Shown here one piece after another: positions 8,027 to 15,253 of a stretch of DNA of 19,478 nt. The first letter of the stretch is position 1. Each line of letters starts with the position of its first letter. Where the stretch lies: assembly GCA_001770355.1 (NCBI GenBank), contig MEQV01000104.1, positions 32,999-52,476 on the forward strand, read 5' to 3'. The notes below the pieces were generated by a model. It did not search any database. It had not been told where the DNA came from and worked only from the letters and a program-made list of their open reading frames with translations. The DNA comes from Betaproteobacteria bacterium RIFCSPLOWO2_02_FULL_62_17. Its GTDB lineage: Bacteria > Pseudomonadota > Gammaproteobacteria > Burkholderiales > SG8-39. Made by a program: the position numbers and the translations under genes.

Positions 8027-9001
8027 ATGAGCATCGAAGGCCAGCGTGTTATTGCCATCGAGGAGCATTACTGGGACAAGGAGGTCGCCGCGTCGTTTAG
8101 CCGTGGCGCAGCGATTGACAAGGCGAGACCGGGCCTCATGGAGCGGCTGTTTGACTATGGCGAGCTGCGCCTGAAGGAAATGGATGAATCGGGCATCGAC
8201 TTCCAGATTCTTTCGCACGGCGCACCCTCTACGCAGAGAGGCGACGCCGAGACCATGGTGCCGCTTGCCCGCAGGGCAAACGATCGCCTTCACGATATCG
8301 TCGCAGTTCATCCGGACCGCTTGAGTGCGTTTGCGGCATTGCCGACTATGGACCCGAAAGCCGCCGCCGACGAGCTAGAGCGATGCGTGACCCGCCTGGG
8401 ATTCAAGGGCGCGATGGTGCATGGTCCCACCAACGGCGTATTTCTCGACCAGAAACGCTTCTGGCCGATTTTCGAACGCGCACAGGCCCTGGACGTGCCG
8501 ATCTATATTCATCCCGCCAACCCCATGCAGGCTGTGGTCGAAGCCTATTTCAAGGATTACCTTGAGGACTTCCCTTCCTTGCTCCAATCCGGATGGGGTT
8601 TCACCGTGGAGACCGCCACGCATGCCATACGGCTCGTCCTGAGCGGAGTCTTCGATGCCTATCCGGGGCTGAAGATCATTCTCGGCCACATGGGCGAATC
8701 TCTGCCCTTTTCGCTCTGGCGCATCAACCAGTCCTTGTCGCGGCCCGGCAATCGCAGCACCTCGTTTTCGTTTCGGGACATTTTCTGCAGTCATTTCTGG
8801 ATCACTACCAGCGGTAATTTCTCCAATCCCGCGCTCCTGTGCTCGGTGATGGAACTGGGCGTAGACCGAATACTGTTCGCGGTCGACTATCCGATGGTGT
8901 CCAACCAGCCTGCGGCCAGCTGGGTACCGACCATCCCGCTTTGCAAGGAAGACAAGGTGAAATTATTGAACGGCAACGCCACGCGCTTGCTGAAACTGTA
9001 A
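8027..9001 (+). CDS. Amidohydrolase-family decarboxylase (gamma-resorcylate / 2,3-dihydroxybenzoate decarboxylase type)
   Basis: 324 residues forming a metal-dependent TIM barrel of the amidohydrolase-2 (ACMSD) family. The first-strand motif is IEEHYW (Glu12, His14) rather than the HxH of ACMSD. Gamma-resorcylate decarboxylase uses the same E-x-H with a later His and Asp as metal ligands, and here these are His162 (YIHPANP) and Asp287 (FAVDYP). His221 lies in LGHMGESLPFSLWRINQ, and ARRAND, FAALP and ITTSGNF also match that group. All metal-ligand positions are present, so a non-oxidative decarboxylase of a hydroxylated aromatic acid is the leading guess. A hydrolase activity is possible because the superfamily is mixed. 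The ATG is preceded by AGAGGAG (8014-8020) at 6 bases. It follows the Bug receptor and precedes two crotonase genes. Confidence 0.88.
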   Translation: MSIEGQRVIAIEEHYWDKEVAASFSRGAAIDKARPGLMERLFDYGELRLKEMDESGIDFQILSHGAPSTQRGDAETMVPLARRANDRLHDIVAVHPDRLSAFAALPTMDPKAAADELERCVTRLGFKGAMVHGPTNGVFLDQKRFWPIFERAQALDVPIYIHPANPMQAVVEAYFKDYLEDFPSLLQSGWGFTVETATHAIRLVLSGVFDAYPGLKIILGHMGESLPFSLWRINQSLSRPGNRSTSFSFRDIFCSHFWITTSGNFSNPALLCSVMELGVDRILFAVDYPMVSNQPAASWVPTIPLCKEDKVKLLNGNATRLLKL

Positions 9002-9121
9002 ACGCCCGCCAGAGTCCAACTCCCCACAGTGCTTTGCGGCACATTGGGACCGTGTTCGCCCGACTGCCGGTGAGTACGCCTGTTTACTGAAAGGCTATCG
9101 CGCCTGAACGATAATGCTCAA

Positions 9122-9913
9122 ATGACAGATTCCGATCCGCGACCCCGTAGAGCCCTGGCCATGGAAACCCAGTACCGAAAAGACGCTCGGGTGGCGATCA
9201 TCGCGTTGCCTCCTCTTTTTGCGGACGGCACCTCGCTTGCCCGGGGGGCCGCCGAACTGGAGGAACTCCGGCAGGAAATTGCCTGGGATCGCGATATTCG
9301 CTGCCTCGTCGTATCCGGCCGGAATGTTTTTGCCGCGCCTGATGCGGCGCAAAGAAGTTACGTTCAACTGTACAACTCGGATCTTCCCGAACCGCTCACT
9401 CCGGCTGCGGTTCTCGCCCGCTTCGATATTCCGACTATCGCGGTGATTGAAGCGGACGCCCGTGGACCGGGGCTGGAACTCGCGCTCGCTTGTGATCTGC
9501 GCGTTTGCTCGCCGGCGTCGCGCTTCAGCATGGACCATCTGAAGACCGACGATCTTCCCATGGATGGCGGCATTCAACGTCTGGGCCGACTGGTTGGGCG
9601 GGGCGCTGCGCTCGGCCTTGTTCTCATACCCGAGCAGCTGGATGCGGAGGCCGCCCGCGCCATGGGCCTCGTAACCCGGATTGCCGAGCGGCCGATGGAA
9701 CTCGCCCTGACGCTGGCAAACGGTATCGGCGAAATGGCGCCCGTCGCGGTCCGCTATTCAAAGGAAGCATTGCAGAAAGGCATGGACATGTCGCTGGAGC
9801 AGGGTCTGCGCCTTGAAGCCGATTTGTATTTCCTGTTGCAGTGTACAGACGATCGCACCAGAGGCATAAGTGCTTTTCAAGGGAAAACGCGGCCGCAGTA
9901 TGAGGGCCGCTGA
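9122..9913 (+). CDS. Divergent enoyl-CoA hydratase/isomerase (crotonase) family protein
   Basis: 263 residues with a crotonase fold: an oxyanion/active-site strand ADARGPGLELALACDLRV, then LPMDGGIQRLGRLVGRGAAL, and the C-terminal helix SLEQGLRLEADLY. Aligned by eye to rat mitochondrial enoyl-CoA hydratase, the first catalytic Glu is kept (Glu119, Glu144 in rat). The second (rat Glu164, in PEILLGTIPGAGG) is His139 here (MDHLKTDDLPMDGG). The first oxyanion segment, normally xFxAGxD, reads NVFAAPDAA. It may therefore not be a simple hydratase and could be an isomerase, a hydrolase or a non-catalytic partner. No good Shine-Dalgarno sequence is seen at 9122; an alternative ATG is at 9164 (METQYRKD). 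It is followed at once by a more canonical paralogue and lies 120 bases after the decarboxylase gene. Confidence 0.85.
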   Translation: MTDSDPRPRRALAMETQYRKDARVAIIALPPLFADGTSLARGAAELEELRQEIAWDRDIRCLVVSGRNVFAAPDAAQRSYVQLYNSDLPEPLTPAAVLARFDIPTIAVIEADARGPGLELALACDLRVCSPASRFSMDHLKTDDLPMDGGIQRLGRLVGRGAALGLVLIPEQLDAEAARAMGLVTRIAERPMELALTLANGIGEMAPVAVRYSKEALQKGMDMSLEQGLRLEADLYFLLQCTDDRTRGISAFQGKTRPQYEGR

Positions 9914-9926
9914 AATACCCGCCGTC

Positions 9927-10688
9927 ATGGCCAACTTCGACACCATCGCTTACCGCCGCCAGGAGAGTATCGCGCGCATTACGCTCAATCGTCCAAGTGC
10001 CATGAACGTGTACAGCATTCGCATGCGCGACGAGTTGTTCGAAGTGCTGGAGGCGATAAGAACGGACCAGGAGATCCGGGCGGTGGTGGTGGATGGAGCA
10101 GGCGAAAAGGCTTTTTGTGCCGGTGCGGATTTGAGCGAGTTCCTCACCGCGGCGTCCCCCAACGAAGCGCGGCTCACCCGCAACGAGCGAGATATATGGA
10201 GCCTCTTCTTGCAGATTCGCCAGCCCGTTATCGCGGCTCTGCATGGCTATGTCATCGGCTCCGGCATCGAGATCGCAATGTGCTGCGACATCCGCCTGGC
10301 CTCCGACGATGTCCGGTTCCGGCTACCGGAACCGAGCCTCGGAATTCTTCCCGGCGCCGGCGGCACGCAAACGCTGCCGCGCGCTGTAGGGAGAGGCGCG
10401 GCCCTGGACATGCTGATGACCAACCGCTGGGTGGATGCAAGCGAAGCGCGCCGTATCGGGCTTGTCAATCGCGTTGTACCGCGAGCCATGCTGCTCCCCG
10501 CGACATTTGCCATCGCGGAGCAGATCGCTGCCCGCGATGCGCGCGCCGTTCGCCTTGCCAAACAGGCGGCGACGCGAGGCCTGGACTTGCCGCTGAGCGA
10601 GGGCCTGGACCTCGAGCGAAAACTGGCTCGGCTGCTGTACCACCAACGTGCGCGGAACGTCGACCGGGACGAATTCAAGCGCGGCTAA
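9927..10688 (+). CDS. Enoyl-CoA hydratase/isomerase (crotonase) family protein, canonical active site
   Basis: 253 residues from the ATG at 9927. It has the standard crotonase pattern: ITLNRPSAMN near the N-terminus, FCAGADLSEF (oxyanion hole), HGYVIGSGIEIAMCCDIRLA with catalytic Glu115, and RLPEPSLGILPGAGGTQTLP with catalytic Glu135. It thus retains both Glu residues used by enoyl-CoA hydratases and likely adds water to a 2-enoyl-CoA in a beta-oxidation-like or ring-degradation step (family knowledge; substrate unknown). The start is uncertain: in-frame GTG at 9870 and ATG at 9900 would overlap the previous gene, and neither they nor 9927 has a strong ribosome site apart from AGAGG before 9870. 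Overlap or near-contact with the preceding crotonase gene indicates translational coupling. Confidence 0.9.
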   Translation: MANFDTIAYRRQESIARITLNRPSAMNVYSIRMRDELFEVLEAIRTDQEIRAVVVDGAGEKAFCAGADLSEFLTAASPNEARLTRNERDIWSLFLQIRQPVIAALHGYVIGSGIEIAMCCDIRLASDDVRFRLPEPSLGILPGAGGTQTLPRAVGRGAALDMLMTNRWVDASEARRIGLVNRVVPRAMLLPATFAIAEQIAARDARAVRLAKQAATRGLDLPLSEGLDLERKLARLLYHQRARNVDRDEFKRG

Positions 10689-10711
10689 ATCAAGAACAGA
10701 AGAGGTGATAT

Positions 10712-11014
10712 ATGAACGTTCAAATCGGTAAACGCTACGTCTGCACCAAATGCGCGACCGAGCTGATCGCCACGCGCGGCGGCGAAGGACAACTGCTGTG
10801 CTGTGGGCAGCCGCTGGAACTCAAGCAAGCCGGGCTCAAGATGGATCCGCCCGGTGAAGCACAACGCAAGACCGGCAGCGTGCTTGGGAAACGCTACCGC
10901 TGCGCAGCCTGCGGCATCGAGGTCTTGTGCACCAAGGCGGGATACGGCGAACTAAGCTCCTGCGACAAACCGATGAGCGTGCAGGATCCCAAACCTTTGC
11001 CATCGTCGGATTAA
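10712..11014 (+). CDS. Small tandem desulforedoxin-like metal-binding protein
   Basis: 100 residues built from two copies of one motif. Repeat 1 begins GKRYVCTKCATELIA and has Cys11, Cys14, Cys30 and Cys31. Repeat 2 begins GKRYRCAACGIEVLC and has Cys64, Cys67, Ser83 and Cys84, plus an extra Cys73. The pattern C-x2-C, 15 residues, then CC is that of desulforedoxin and of the N-terminal domain of desulfoferrodoxin, which bind one Fe (or Zn) by four Cys. Repeat 1 has all four ligands. Repeat 2 has lost one of the CC pair and may use Cys73 or bind nothing. The superoxide reductase domain of desulfoferrodoxin is absent. A good ribosome site (AGAGGTGATAT) precedes the ATG, 23 bases after the crotonase stop, so it belongs to that operon. 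Possible roles are electron transfer or structural metal binding. Confidence 0.82.
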   Translation: MNVQIGKRYVCTKCATELIATRGGEGQLLCCGQPLELKQAGLKMDPPGEAQRKTGSVLGKRYRCAACGIEVLCTKAGYGELSSCDKPMSVQDPKPLPSSD

Positions 11015-11109
11015 CTAACGGCAAGATTCGCTGCGTTCCTGCCTGCCTCAGACACGAGCGCGACCCGGCCTCTTCGCAGGTTTCAAGTTCGGCCCGGAGG
11101 CCACTTGCC

Positions 11110-12651
11110 TCACAGGTCTGCCGCTCGCCACACTGTTTCTCCGCCGATCATGGTGAGGCGTACTTTGATGTCCTGCAATTCATCTGCAGCTACGCTAGCC
11201 GGATCGTGGCTCAGCACCACCAGGTCGGCCGCTTGTCCCGGGGCAAGCGATGCGCTGACCGAGGGCAGGCCTAGCGTCCGCGCGGCCGAAATCGTGTACA
11301 TCGAGATGGCTTCATCGACGGAAATTTCCTCGCCGGGGCTGACCACATCGCCGTTTTTGGCGGATCGGTTAACCGCGGCATGAATGCCCATAAGAGGCGA
11401 AGGCGGAACCAGCGGGCAGTCGGAACTTCCCGCGACATGAACCCCACTGCGCAACCAGCTGGCCAATGGATACAGGTATGGATGTTGTTCCGCCGGTATC
11501 GAGGCAAGGTAGCGGCTTCCATGGTAGTGAATGAATGACGGCTGGGTCGCCACGGTAATGCCCAAGGCAGCGATGCGTCGCGCAAGGTATGGCGGACACA
11601 CGGAGCCGTGCTCGATGCGGTGCGCAGGCTCCGCGGTACTTGGCCCGGTGCCCAGGACAGCTTCAAAGGCATCGAGCGCCGCCTCGAGCGTCTCCTCTTC
11701 CACGGCATGAATGGCAACCGGCCATCCTGAGCGGTGAGCCGTCTGGATGGTTTCGATGAGTTCCTCCCGGCAAGGTCGCGGCGTGCCTGTGGTTCGGTCA
11801 AGGATCGCTTTTATTCCCCAGACAGCCACCCCGTCATGTTCACTCGCAAAGGAACTTCGCGGGCCCAGTTCGGGCAGCGCCTCGCGCCCCATCATCATCG
11901 ACACGCGCTGGCGTATGAGCCCTCTGGCCTTGTAGTCTTGCAAGACCTTGCGCCTGGCCGGATCGATCGTGGGCGATGCGTCCAGGAACGTCGTGATTCC
12001 GCACTCCGCCAGTTCCTGACCCGCCTGTTTTACGGCACGCTCGAACGTATGCGTTGGCCAGCGCGGCACACGTCTGGCGAGTACATCCCCCATTTCATAC
12101 AGGAGCCCGGTCGGCTCTCCAGTCGTGAGATCCCTTTCTATCATCCCTCCCGCCGGGTCCGGCGTGCCAAGGTCGATACCCAGGAATTTAAGCGCAAGGC
12201 TATTCAGGACATGCGCATGCAGCGAGCGGTGCGAGAGTCTGACCGGGTGGTGCGGCGCGGCTTCGTCCAGGTCCCAGCGCGTAGGATGGCGCCGCTCGAC
12301 CAGGCGGAATTCGTCGTATCCCTTTGCCTTGAGCCACTCCCCGCGCGGTGTCGCCTCCGCCTGGCGCCTGAGTGCGGCCTGTATGCCTTCAATCGATCGG
12401 ATACCGGTCCTGGGACGCAGATCGACCGAAAGCAGGGAGTCGGCGAAGGAAATGAAATGCAGGTGTGCGTCAATGAAACCCGGCATCACGGTGCCGCCGC
12501 GGCAGTCCAAGATTTGTGCGCCCCGCACCGGTTCGCAGCCCCCGATCAACCCGCGTCCCACCGCGATAACCCGGCCCCGGCCCACGGCGATTTCCGTGGC
12601 GCCATCAGTCTTCGCAATTCGAGCATTGGTCAGAATCAGCTCGGCCTTCAA
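11110..12651 (-). CDS. Amidohydrolase family 3 protein (YtcJ-like)
   Basis: 513 residues, the usual size for YtcJ/NfdA-type amidohydrolases. The N-terminal composite beta domain (LILTNARI ... GRVIAVG) leads into MPGFIDAHLHF with metal-ligand His63 and His65. Further elements are GIKAILDRTTG (Lys281, candidate metal-bridging lysine), VAIHAVEE (His315), HRIEHGS (His348) and HVAGSSDCPL (Asp411). The C-terminus returns to the beta domain with LAPGQAADLVVL. Family members hydrolyse N-formyl groups, amides or related bonds; the substrate here is unknown. There is no signal peptide. The initiation codon is TTG at 12651, with GGGAG about 9 bases upstream, and no in-frame ATG or GTG is seen just upstream. 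It diverges from the acyl-CoA ligase and converges on the desulforedoxin-like gene, separated by 95 bases. Confidence 0.9.
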   Translation of the reverse strand: MKAELILTNARIAKTDGATEIAVGRGRVIAVGRGLIGGCEPVRGAQILDCRGGTVMPGFIDAHLHFISFADSLLSVDLRPRTGIRSIEGIQAALRRQAEATPRGEWLKAKGYDEFRLVERRHPTRWDLDEAAPHHPVRLSHRSLHAHVLNSLALKFLGIDLGTPDPAGGMIERDLTTGEPTGLLYEMGDVLARRVPRWPTHTFERAVKQAGQELAECGITTFLDASPTIDPARRKVLQDYKARGLIRQRVSMMMGREALPELGPRSSFASEHDGVAVWGIKAILDRTTGTPRPCREELIETIQTAHRSGWPVAIHAVEEETLEAALDAFEAVLGTGPSTAEPAHRIEHGSVCPPYLARRIAALGITVATQPSFIHYHGSRYLASIPAEQHPYLYPLASWLRSGVHVAGSSDCPLVPPSPLMGIHAAVNRSAKNGDVVSPGEEISVDEAISMYTISAARTLGLPSVSASLAPGQAADLVVLSHDPASVAADELQDIKVRLTMIGGETVWRAADL

Positions 12652-12850
12652 TCGCGCTGCTCCCGATGTGGTTATATCCGTCAGTCTGACACGGGTTGGG
12701 GCCGGTCACGGTGTTCGAAAGCACTGAGCGGCAGTGCAGCTATTCACTTCAGCCCCGTGCGGCGCTTTACTGAACCGGCACCTGACATGGGACACAATTC
12801 TCCTCGGGGTGATACGAGCCCAAATTGCCTGAGGTAGTGAAGAGCGCGCC
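12652..12850. promoter_or_regulatory. Divergent control region between YtcJ-like gene and acyl-CoA ligase
   Basis: This 199-base gap must contain the promoters for two divergent genes. It holds a perfect 11-base inverted repeat GTCAG-T-CTGAC at 12680-12690, about 30 bases upstream of the TTG start on the minus strand. I searched by eye for FNR-like (TTGAT-N4-ATCAA) and CRP-like (TGTGA-N6-TCACA) boxes and found none. I cannot assign -35/-10 boxes with confidence. Confidence 0.4.
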
Positions 12851-14425
12851 ATGAATACAACTGAATTTCTTAGCATCGCCAGCAGCATCTGCCCGGATCG
12901 GAACGCCATCGTTTTCGAAGGGCGGCGCCTGCGCTTCAGCGAACTCCAGGAACGCGTGAACCGCCTGGCAAACGCACTGATCGCAGCGGGCATACAAAAA
13001 GCAGACCGGATCGCAGTCCTGCAGGTGAACTGCCCCCAATACGTGGAAACCTATTTCGCCACTGCGCAGCTTGGCGCCATTTTCGTTCCCCTCAATTTCA
13101 GAGCCAAGCAGAACGAACTGATCCACATGCTCAACAACTCGGAGAGCAGGGTGCTGTTTGTCGGGGAGCGCTATGTCGATATGGTGCAGGAGATGAAGCA
13201 AAACCTAGTGTCGGCCCCGCAGCTAGTGTGTATGGACGGCGACTCACACGGCATGGCCGCATACGAGCAGATGCTGGCGCAGCATTCATCGGACCAGGCA
13301 TTCGTCGAAGTCGACGACCGGGATACGACGATACTGATGTACACCGCCGGCACAACCGGCCTGCCGAAAGGCGTCCCCCTTAGCCATGGTGCCTTTTCGG
13401 TATATGTGCTCGAAAACATCACGCCGGCTGATCCTGAAGCACAAGAAACCAATATCCTTTCGGTACCGCTCTACCATGTCGCGGGCATACATGGCCTGCT
13501 GGCCGCAGTCTACGGCGGGCGCACGGTCGCCTTGATGCGCCAGTTCGAAGTAAATGAGTGGATGGACACCGTAGCAAGGGAAAAAGCCCATCGGGCAATG
13601 CTGGTACCGACAATGCTCAAGCAGGTTATCGACAATCCCAGTTTCCATGAGAAGGATTTGTCCAGCCTCAAGGTAATCACTTACGGTGCCGCCTCGATGC
13701 CGTTCGATGTAATTAAGAAGGCAATCGGCATGCTCCCGTGGGTCATGTTCATCAATGCTTTCGGCCAGACGGAGACCGCGTCGACAATTACCGTGCTGGG
13801 GCCCGAAGATCACCGTTTTACCGGCACTGAATCCGAAGAAGTGCGCGAAAAGAAATGGAACCGGCTCGCCCGCTCAATCGGCCGTCCCATGCCCGACATC
13901 GAGATCCAGATCTGGGACGAAAACGGCAAGCCGCTGCCGGCCGGGGAAATGGGCGAGATCATGGTGCGGGGCGAGCGCGTGATGCGTGGCTACTGGAAGG
14001 ACGCCGTAAAGACAGCAAAGACGCTGTCTGCGAATGGCTGGCTGCACACTGGAGACATGGGCTACACGGACCCGGAGGGGTACATCTTTCTCTCGGGCCG
14101 CGGTGACGATATGATAATCCGCGGAGGTGAGAACATCTCTCCGGAAGAAGTCGAGAACATGCTCTACGCCCACCCCAGCGTGGACGACGCCTCCGTAATC
14201 GGAGTTCCCGATCCTCAATGGGGACAGAACCCGCGTGCGGTGATAGTCCTAAAGCCTGGCGCTCAGGCGACCGAAGCCGACATCATCGACTTCTGCAAGG
14301 ACCGGATTTCAGGCTTCAAACGGCCTCGCAGCGTGGTGTTTGTCGACGCACTGCCGCTCACCTCCACCGGGAAGGTGCAGAGGAAAATACTCAGGGAAAA
14401 ATACGGACAACCCCGGAATGACTGA
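12851..14425 (+). CDS. Acyl-CoA synthetase / AMP-dependent ligase (class I adenylate-forming)
   Basis: 524 residues, full length for a medium- or long-chain or aromatic acyl-CoA ligase. The core motifs are all present. The phosphate loop is YTAGTTGLPKG (164-174), and YGAASMP and NAFGQTE (302-308) form the acyl/adenine pocket. HTGD is at 399-402, the hinge motif GRGDDMIIRGGENISPEEVE is near 417-436, and the catalytic lysine is Lys508 in STGKVQRK. It should activate a carboxylic acid with ATP and CoA, giving acyl-CoA, AMP and pyrophosphate in the cytoplasm. The acid cannot be deduced. In this setting it is a good candidate to feed the two crotonases at 9.1-10.7 kb, although they are not in one operon. 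The ATG has only a weak upstream GAGG. Its 3' end faces the Crp/Fnr gene with 10 bases between the stops. Confidence 0.93.
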   Translation: MNTTEFLSIASSICPDRNAIVFEGRRLRFSELQERVNRLANALIAAGIQKADRIAVLQVNCPQYVETYFATAQLGAIFVPLNFRAKQNELIHMLNNSESRVLFVGERYVDMVQEMKQNLVSAPQLVCMDGDSHGMAAYEQMLAQHSSDQAFVEVDDRDTTILMYTAGTTGLPKGVPLSHGAFSVYVLENITPADPEAQETNILSVPLYHVAGIHGLLAAVYGGRTVALMRQFEVNEWMDTVAREKAHRAMLVPTMLKQVIDNPSFHEKDLSSLKVITYGAASMPFDVIKKAIGMLPWVMFINAFGQTETASTITVLGPEDHRFTGTESEEVREKKWNRLARSIGRPMPDIEIQIWDENGKPLPAGEMGEIMVRGERVMRGYWKDAVKTAKTLSANGWLHTGDMGYTDPEGYIFLSGRGDDMIIRGGENISPEEVENMLYAHPSVDDASVIGVPDPQWGQNPRAVIVLKPGAQATEADIIDFCKDRISGFKRPRSVVFVDALPLTSTGKVQRKILREKYGQPRND

Positions 14426-14435
14426 GCTGCGCCGG

Positions 14436-15182
14436 TTAAGACCAGCGCTTATGCCGCAAAGCCAAAGGTTTCATAACATCGATATTGCGCCTGCCAATCA
14501 CGATGATTCCCCGCTGCTCCAGCCTTTCCAGTACGCGACTGACGGTCGGACGCGTCGCCTTGCACATCGCCGCAATGTCGTCATGAGTGATGCCGGGAAT
14601 CGCGATATTGCCGGCCGGGTCGGTGACCCCGATGCTTCGGGCCAAAGCGTCCAGAATGGCGATGACCCGAGGCCCGAGATCGCTCACCAGCGGCGCGGGA
14701 GCCGTCATGAAATAGACGGTGCCGCAGATCATGTCCATGATCTGGCTCCTGGATTTGCGATCGTCCAGAAGATCCCAGACTGCTTCGCGCTTTGTCTTGC
14801 AGTAGAGGACCGGCGTGATTGCACGAGCCTCAGCGAGGTGGAAGACCGGATCCCTGCGATCCATTCCCGCAAAACCGGCCAGTCCGATGAAATGAGGCGG
14901 GACGATGAAATAATCGACCACCTCGCGGCCCTTATCCGATGTTCTGAAGTATCCGACAATGCCCTGGTGCAGGTGATACACGTAGGAAACGCGCTGCTCG
15001 GGCATGACGATGGTAGTTCCCTTGGATGCCTGGACCAGGGAATTGTGCCGAATACAGCACTGCTGAAATAGACAAGCCGTCTCGACCACTTTGGCGGCTT
15101 CCTTTCCAAAAAAGGCGGGGGATCGGCTCAATATATCGCAAACGACTGTTCCTTGGTCATTGCGCCCGGCAAGGCGCTGCAC
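14436..15182 (-). CDS. Crp/Fnr family transcriptional regulator
   Basis: 248 residues from a GTG start. An N-terminal cyclic-nucleotide-like beta-roll spans roughly residues 50-125 (YVYHLHQGIVGYFRTSDKGR). A long dimerisation helix follows, and a winged helix-turn-helix near 197-235 (ITHDDIAAMCKATRPTVSRV) is a clear Crp/Fnr DNA-recognition region. Cysteines at 15, 37, 42, 43 and 128 invite comparison with FNR (three N-terminal Cys plus Cys122). The spacing differs, so an iron-sulfur sensor is only a possibility. The gene lies directly downstream of the TRAP operon terminator and convergent to the acyl-CoA ligase, and may regulate either. The GTG lacks a good ribosome site and sits only six bases after the terminator's T-run. 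The true start may be further in, for example an in-frame TTG about 50 bases on. Confidence 0.88.
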   Translation of the reverse strand: MQRLAGRNDQGTVVCDILSRSPAFFGKEAAKVVETACLFQQCCIRHNSLVQASKGTTIVMPEQRVSYVYHLHQGIVGYFRTSDKGREVVDYFIVPPHFIGLAGFAGMDRRDPVFHLAEARAITPVLYCKTKREAVWDLLDDRKSRSQIMDMICGTVYFMTAPAPLVSDLGPRVIAILDALARSIGVTDPAGNIAIPGITHDDIAAMCKATRPTVSRVLERLEQRGIIVIGRRNIDVMKPLALRHKRWS

Positions 15183-15188
15183 GCCCTG

Positions 15189-15220
15189 AAAAAAGGGGTT
15201 GGGCGCCCCCGCCCAACCCC
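15189..15220 (-). terminator. Rho-independent terminator of the TRAP operon
   Basis: On the minus strand a perfect 11-base-pair GC-rich stem (GGGGTTGGGCG pairing with CGCCCAACCCC) encloses a four-base loop. It is followed immediately by six T residues (15189-15194). It begins 33 bases after the dctP stop, exactly where an intrinsic terminator for the minus-strand TRAP operon is expected. Confidence 0.92.
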
Positions 15221-15253
15221 TCGGATTAACCTTCAGCGTGTTCTAAACCGGGT

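Noticed and set aside
11067..11102. GGCCTC...GAGGCC inverted repeat between the convergent desulforedoxin-like and YtcJ-like genes as a terminator
   Set aside because: Six-base arms with a 24-base loop and no T-run; too weak to call.
11734..12837. Plus-strand 367-codon open frame
   Set aside because: It is antisense to the YtcJ-like amidohydrolase, which has intact metal-binding motifs. No recognisable domain was seen in the shadow frame.
12652..12850. FNR or CRP consensus box for the neighbouring regulator
   Set aside because: No TTGAT-N4-ATCAA or TGTGA-N6-TCACA match was found by eye on either strand.
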